A stretch of DNA of 64,000 nt from Fragum whitleyi (taxonomy: Eukaryota > Mollusca > Bivalvia > Cardiida > Cardiidae), in contig OX411543.1 in assembly GCA_948146395.1 (NCBI GenBank), forward strand, positions 70,298,948-70,362,947, in the 5' to 3' direction. Position numbers and translations under genes: made by a program. Shown piece after piece: positions 59,290-64,000 of this stretch; the stretch's first letter is position 1; every line of letters starts with the position of its first letter. A model generated the notes under the pieces. That model saw nothing but the letters and a program-made list of their open reading frames with translations. It had not been told where the DNA came from and did no database searches.

Positions 59290-59440
59290 ACAAAAGCCCT
59301 TTATTTCTTGAAGAGAAATATTTAAGGCACTGGTAGTTTTTTCAAGAAACAATGATACACACGCAAAAGAAACAAGCAAGAAAATAAACATCCAAAACAA
59401 GCAATCCTACAAAAAACATTTTGTTCCTTTAAGTGTATCA
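59290..59440. other. Unassigned A-rich sequence
   Basis: Nothing recognised. Confidence 0.5.
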
Positions 59441-59560
59441 TAGAAGTGCACTTGTATACTTTGGTTTATTTGGCCCGAATTTGACCTCTGTGGAAAAATG
59501 CTTAAATAACAATTACCGACATATTTTATCAATTAACAAAATACATATTACATTCAATAC
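59441..59560 (+). repeat. Family N repeat, copy 2
   Basis: ctttggtttatttggcccga, atttgacctctgtggaaaaa and tcaattaacaaaatacatat parallel copy 1 at 51.4 kb. Confidence 0.65.
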
Positions 59561-60220
59561 CGTTTGTTTTGCATTCATAAGAGAGCACGTGCAAAGCCGA
59601 GTTGGAATAATCAGACTTTTATTCATCTAAATAGCAGGGGTCAGACTCGGGTCAATAAAACCGCACTATATATACATGAACAAGGGTTAAAAAATGTGAT
59701 ACAAAAACAAGTAAAAAATCACCATTACAATAATATTAGCCAGTTTCCAGAATAACAATTCTTGAATTTCAGTTTAGCACCCAATAAAATGAAATAAGAC
59801 CTTTTAATGGGTAACTTTTATCACCGCAAACTCAGCTATATTTACATCAATTAACTTTGTCTGAGCTTAATGAACGTCCCTGAGTCTATTTGCTACTGTA
59901 TGAATGATTAATACGCGATGAACATTTGCATTAGAAATAAATCGAAGAAAATTCTAAACTCCTTTTTTAACAAGGAATTGGATTTATTAAACTGAGCATC
60001 CCATTTTATGTTTCTGTACTTAACTAACAGACAAATGTAAGCCGACCTATTATGCGAAAGGGTTAAAACAGTGTAAGAAATTAGTCCTATGCCGATCTTT
60101 TCTGTCCGCCTTTGTTTTAGCCCGACTGGCCATCAAGTCGGAACCCTGTCAACGTCTTTCAGGAAGTCATATGTCAATAAAATTCCGAAATTATCTTTAC
60201 AAATTGCTAGAAAATTTCTT
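59561..60220. other. Unassigned sequence
   Basis: No gene or shared repeat recognised. Confidence 0.5.
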
Positions 60221-60253
60221 AGATGCCGTTTAGAGCTAGTTTAAGGCCGGTCA

Positions 60254-60304
60254 TCAAACATGGGAGCCGACTGATTCTGGTAGTAACCATAGAAACGCCG
60301 CCAT
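60254..60304 (-). CDS. Tentative minus-strand start within promoter-like cluster
   Basis: On the minus strand acttccggtaatggcggcg places an ATG at 60304 directly after an ETS motif, with the start itself in a YY1-like motif. The frame reads MAAFLWLLPESVGSHV, then TGA. It could be a short upstream ORF or the start of a first exon (GT at the CAT-GTTT junction). No product can be named. Confidence 0.15.
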   Translation of the reverse strand: MAAFLWLLPESVGSHV

Positions 60305-60488
60305 TACCGGAAGTTATTTTCCTGAACACAGATTCCAGCTCGAAGATTTAATTTGTGTCTGTCACGGAGCTCGGTAATTTTCTCTTTCTATTGTAGAAAT
60401 TTGTCAATGGTGACACAAACGAAAACAGACGGGTTATCACGAAAAAATGCGCCCCTTCCATACACCGGAAGTGGGATTCGTCACGTGA
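60283..60488. promoter_or_regulatory. Candidate TATA-less promoter: X-box, YY1, two ETS, E-box
   Basis: Within about 205 bp lie a near-consensus RFX X-box gtaaccatagaaac (60283-60296), a YY1-type gccgccat (60297-60304), an ETS site accggaagt (60306-60314), a strong ETS site acaccggaagtg (60462-60473) and a palindromic E-box tcacgtga (60481-60488). These motifs co-occur in housekeeping, often bidirectional, animal promoters. The region is not part of any repeat found here. No downstream gene is identified, so this is a motif-based call. Confidence 0.4.
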
Positions 60489-60784
60489 ATGTTCCGTGTC
60501 AAAGAGGAGCTGATCAACGGCGTTTGTTAAGACGCTTCATACGTTTTAGAGAAACGTGGATACCCGAGTTAATTACTCTTTTATATCAACAGAAGCATGA
60601 AATTTGCTTCGACTTCTATTGTTCCTAACGAGCTCCGTATTCTCTTATTTTGGCATCACGGACAAGAGGACAGCTTTTTATTTGCGGTTAACAAAAGTTG
60701 TTGATCTATTATAAGAGCAGCAACGGGAGGTATCTAGACCTAATCTAAAAACTTACATGTCTGAGTGTTACGTTTTAAATAGTT
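60489..60784. other. Unassigned sequence
   Basis: A 91-codon plus frame (60353-60628) crosses the promoter-like cluster. Its product is unrecognised and it may be chance. Confidence 0.4.
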
Positions 60785-60945
60785 TCACGTGAATGCAAAG
60801 TAAACAAACGTCTATCCATAGTTTTTCGCTATGAGCTCTGTAAATTTTCTCCATACGTAAAGTACTGTCAAGGCTGCTAACAGTCTTTGCTCAACGCACA
60901 TGCAAAATTTTTTACATTTTGGCAATGTCAAAACAATTACATGTA
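60785..60945. mobile_element. Family F MITE, degenerate copy
   Basis: cgctatgagctctgtaaatt, aaggctgctaacagtctttg and ctcaacgcacatgcaaaatt echo the family F order. Confidence 0.4.
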
Positions 60946-60992
60946 GCCGTGAAAACTTCTTGTAGAGTACCATAACTTCATTCACACTCACC

Positions 60993-61262
60993 GCCGTCAT
61001 AGCGCAAGTGGCAGCGCGTCGGACTGTCAATCTTGAGGTCCCGGGTTCGATCCCCGACGGCGGCACTCATTCTTTCCGACTATTTGTCTCTCACCAATGG
61101 GTTAATAATCGTAGACATATGTGAGATAGAACCTTGAGGCTGTGGATGTGATGGTTGTACTTGCGAGAGAAATACCAGGAATCCATTGTAAGGTGCTCCA
61201 GACGCGCGATTTAACTGAAAAAATGTTGAAAGCGGCGTTAACCTCCATTCAATCAATCATTC
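60993..61262 (+). mobile_element. tRNA-derived SINE with intact tRNA-like head
   Basis: 60993-61065 is exactly 73 nt. Acceptor strands gccgtca / cggcggc pair at 6 of 7 positions, A box tagcgcaagtgg, GTC in the anticodon position, B box gggttcgatcccc. The T stem has one mismatch at its base. The SINE body follows directly (ttgtctctcaccaatgggtt, ataccaggaatccattgtaa, gaaagcggcgttaacctcca). A gene for tRNA-Asp is unlikely given the fused body and poor anticodon stem. Confidence 0.85.
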
Positions 61263-62130
61263 ACACGCCTGCAAACAAGCACACATCGGACCTCTATCAG
61301 CATACGAGGAATATAGCGGTATAGAGTCACGACGTTAACCCATCAGTGAAAACGCTATTTTAGTTCGCACATGCTCAAATTCAAACGTCATTTGCCTACC
61401 AAAGCTATGGTCGTGGAGCTTTAACGCAGACAACATTTCGTTGGTTGGCAACCTGCTCATTATAATAATAGCTTGAAATAACTGTTGTCACGACGTGAAA
61501 AAAAGCACATCCATGAGTTCATGTATGTTTGGGAAAATGGCGGAATATGGGGTCTACCGGGAACTTTCTGCATATATGAAAGATTTGATTGCTCGATCGA
61601 CTTTTTCTTAACGGCAAAAAATGTGGCAATTTCTAGTTATGACAAAAACTCTTTGGCAATCGCCATTTTTGCATTACCAATATTAAATGATAAGTAAATA
61701 CGACTTTGCGATTTATTACAATGTACTTATCTTCTGTGTGTTTTGGTTTGAATGGTGTTTTGATACTCGCAAAAAAAAAAAAATTAGGATACCTGCTACT
61801 TTAATATACACGCAAATGTATTTTTATAAAACACACGTTATATTTTATTGAATCTAATATTTCATATTATCGTGAAAAGTATCAAAAATCTTCCGCCTAA
61901 TGAAGTAAACGGTTCAAACCCGTTTTTATCTGTAAACCGCTTTACATCTAAAGACCTGTTAATTATGTTGTTTAGGGCCTTGATAAATTCATCACAAGGC
62001 CCGATCAAAGATGCAATCAGTGTTGATCGCCCTTGTTATCAGATCGACTCGACAATTTCGGAGGCAAGCAGAGACTGACCGCAAGTTACGGTACACCGAC
62101 CCGGTCTTGTTATTTATTCATAGCAAATAA
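61263..62130. other. Unassigned sequence
   Basis: gttggcaacc (about 61455) and gaaaatggcgg (61534-61544) are RFX- and YY1-like. The ATG at 61537 opens only 24 codons (MAEYGVYRELSAYMKDLIAR...). No gene recognised. Confidence 0.4.
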
Positions 62131-62543
62131 ATAGAGGATATTGAATGGGTGGTCATGGAATACTGAATTTATTAAACGAGTCATCTATAAACAGATAAAA
62201 ACGAGGCTTCGTCGAGTTTTTGTCTGTTTATAGGTGACGAGTTTAATTAATTCTGTATTTTATGAGTACAAATTTTATATTCTATTTATAATATGACCCG
62301 AATTTTGCGAAAAATCGTCAAAATTCTTGAAATTAAACATTTCATTTACCGCGAAATTTATAACGCCGCTTGAAACTGACGTCACAGTATAAACATTATG
62401 ACGTCATTTTCGCGGTTACAAGATAGCGTTGCTATGCGCTCTGTGCTCATTTGCATAGTTATTCCACTGGTGTAATAACACCCGTGTAATATCAAAAATA
62501 TTCAACGCGGTTATTTCACTTCCGCGACGTAGGTCATATTATA
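62131..62543 (+). mobile_element. Family D composite MITE, copy 3
   Basis: atagaggatattgaatgggt to gacgtaggtcatattataa. Two tgacgtca motifs (about 62379 and 62399) and the octamer atttgcat at 62449-62456. The copy is near full length and close in sequence to copy 1. Confidence 0.85.
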
Positions 62544-62763
62544 ATGAATCATATTTAAAAATTCCCCGTATTTCCACAAAGTAATTCTGTACTGTGCCCA
62601 GAATAAGGAAGCGTTTGACACATATGCAGTTGTTTCATTACATGATTTTGTCATATGGGTTTTTGCAGGTCCAGCAATCTATAATCGGAAACCAGTCTTA
62701 ATCAGTGTTTTGAATGAACTCAAATTGGCAAAGGCTTATACCTTGTCCGCTTAAACCATTCAG

Positions 62764-62893
62764 GCCTGCGTTTTTGGATGAAAAAACGGTACATACTGTT
62801 TGCAAATTATACCGTGCTTTTTGCGCAAGTGTAAATGCACAGCGGGGTATAAATTGAAAACAGTTTGTGCCAATTTATTATTCTGAACGCAGA
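62764..62893. mobile_element. Family A MITE
   Basis: ggcctgcgtttttggatgaa, central ccgtgctttttgcgcaagtg and right end tattattctgaacgcag. Confidence 0.75.
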
Positions 62894-63094
62894 ACATGAT
62901 TCATTAAGACTTACAATAATTTTACAATTGAATCGGACTAGTTGATGAACACGGACTAATGGTTCTGTGTTGAATGTGCAATTGTACAATGTAGCTTAAA
63001 ACGTACATTGGATATTTAATTGCATTGCAAAGTTTTGAATTAACAGATCGAGTGACCTCTTATAGAATATGTTTTTCAACCCATCACCTTCTTT
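62894..63094. other. Unassigned sequence
   Basis: Nothing recognised. Confidence 0.5.
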
Positions 63095-63165
63095 ATTCTG
63101 CGTAGTTATTCAACAGGCAGGGCGTGACTTAGGCGTGACGTAATTTGGCGAGTTTACTTTTCTAT
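63095..63165 (-). repeat. Family M fragment, copy 2
   Basis: Reverse complement of 8885-8960: ttattctgcgtagttattca, gcagggcgtgacttaggcgt and gacgtaatttggcgagttta. Confidence 0.6.
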
Positions 63166-64000
63166 TTTTTGGGTCTTGCAAGAGTTAGCCAAGCATTGTC
63201 GAGAACACGTGTAGATTACTGTATTTTAAATTGTGCTTAGCGTAAGTGAACACATTTCATCGTTTGGTGTCGAACTGAAGTTAAGAGGGCTTGGATGGCA
63301 ACATTCAATTAAAAAATGTCGACTATTTTTTAAATTGCAAAACTACAAATGAAAGCTGATTTACCTTAACGAATCGATACTTAGGCTCCATATACAATAA
63401 AGAAATAAAACAAACAAACAAAACAGAAGTTAGAATAAGTGAAAATGTTACATGTAGCCACATCTAAATTAGGTAAAGCTATTTGATTAATGAGAGGCTG
63501 AATTCGGTGATTGACCAGTATGACTAAATTATATCGCCTTTAGTTAGAATTTAATACCTTCATCCGAAAACAATTACGTCTGACCAAAACCGTTAAAACA
63601 TTTTTTAAATACCAGACGACATTGTCCAACATCAAAAACTACCCGAGAAAACATCAAACAACGCGTGCAACGAGACTCGTAGACGACAAACGTTATCATA
63701 GATGTCATCTTACAAAAGGTCACTTTCAATTTGACAGGTCAACAGACGAGAGAAAATGGCCATAAAACACGGTATTATGTACACAATTTAAGACACACGG
63801 ACGCTAAAAAGATTATGTGAAAGAGCTGCAAAGAGAGATTGAAAGGTAGCTCTATTTTCATTAAAAGTATTAGTCGTATTTTTCCCGAATCGGTGTCTTT
63901 TCAGTGCATCCACTTCAACTCTCAAGAAAGAGATAGCAATAGCTTCATAGGGATTTAAGTAAAAACGTGTTGATCTTCGTTGCAATTTTCACAATGACTA
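63166..64000. other. Unassigned sequence
   Basis: No gene or shared repeat recognised up to the window end. Confidence 0.5.

Noticed and set aside
60993..61065. Functional tRNA-Asp gene
   Set aside because: The 73-nt fold is good, but the anticodon stem is weak and the SINE body follows directly, as in the 10.5-kb copy.
1..64000. Search for reverse transcriptase, integrase, transposase or other autonomous element proteins
   Set aside because: No catalytic motif was seen in any listed or short frame that I read. All mobile elements here appear non-autonomous.

Overview
This is eukaryotic, AT-rich (by eye about two thirds A+T), repeat-dense DNA from an invertebrate animal. A bivalve or other mollusc is the best guess. 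The grounds are tRNA-derived SINEs, a degenerate tandem-unit repeat ending in a 'ttgagcacttcgtgctaaggtgagcta' type terminus (about 13.67-14.42 kb, with a matching terminus at 31.09 kb), very many palindromic MITEs, and no bacterial operon structure. That assignment is inference from repeat style; no species-specific marker was seen. No complete protein-coding gene can be recognised. The window reads as intergenic or intronic sequence with, at most, a few isolated candidate exons.

Most of the interpretable sequence is non-autonomous DNA transposons with terminal inverted repeats (TIRs). I could group them by comparing the window with itself. Family A (about 130 bp, TIR near cctgcgttcaggatgacaa) has about ten copies. 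Family B (about 245 bp, ends cagggcccgaggttataa, perfect central palindrome) has six. C (about 165 bp) has four, D (about 410 bp, carrying CRE and POU-octamer motifs) four, F (about 240 bp) about seven, G (about 250 bp) about seven and H (about 420 bp, clustered in 28-44 kb) five. I, J, L, M and N have two each. Singletons include a TTAA-flanked piggyBac-type MITE, an 894-bp element with an 8-bp target duplication, a 1,075-bp TIR element and a CpG-rich element. The clearest event is a three-level nest at 53.9-56.4 kb: K inserted into J, and J into I, all at TA sites.

Layout. 0-5 kb: J1, B1, B2, one A half and a small minus-strand frame. 5-10 kb: E, D, C, G and A copies. 10-11.4 kb: two head-to-head SINEs and a SINE tail. 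12-14.5 kb: A, a possible second TTAA element and the mollusc-type long repeat. 15-25 kb: F, a third SINE type, a candidate coding segment at 18.24-18.43 kb, the CpG-rich element, I, a long AAT microsatellite, B and G. 25-34 kb: F copies, A, H, the hAT-like element, homopolymer tracts, the piggyBac MITE and D. 34-44 kb: H copies (two inverted), L, C, A, the 1,075-bp element, a long single-copy palindrome and a 66-bp tandem repeat. 44.7-45.0 kb: a hierarchical 20/40/121-bp tandem array. 46-53 kb: fragments of L, D, B, A, C, F, N and G. 53.9-56.4 kb: the nest. 57-64 kb: G, E, C, N, a promoter-like cluster at 60.28-60.49 kb, a SINE with an intact tRNA-like head, D, A and M.

Nothing here forms a pathway or an operon. 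The possible host functions are a TATA-less, housekeeping-type promoter near 60.3 kb and a few short frames with exon-like features (1.97-2.11 kb minus; 5.21-5.31, 17.73-17.84, 18.24-18.43 and 25.85-25.93 kb plus). None can be given a product.
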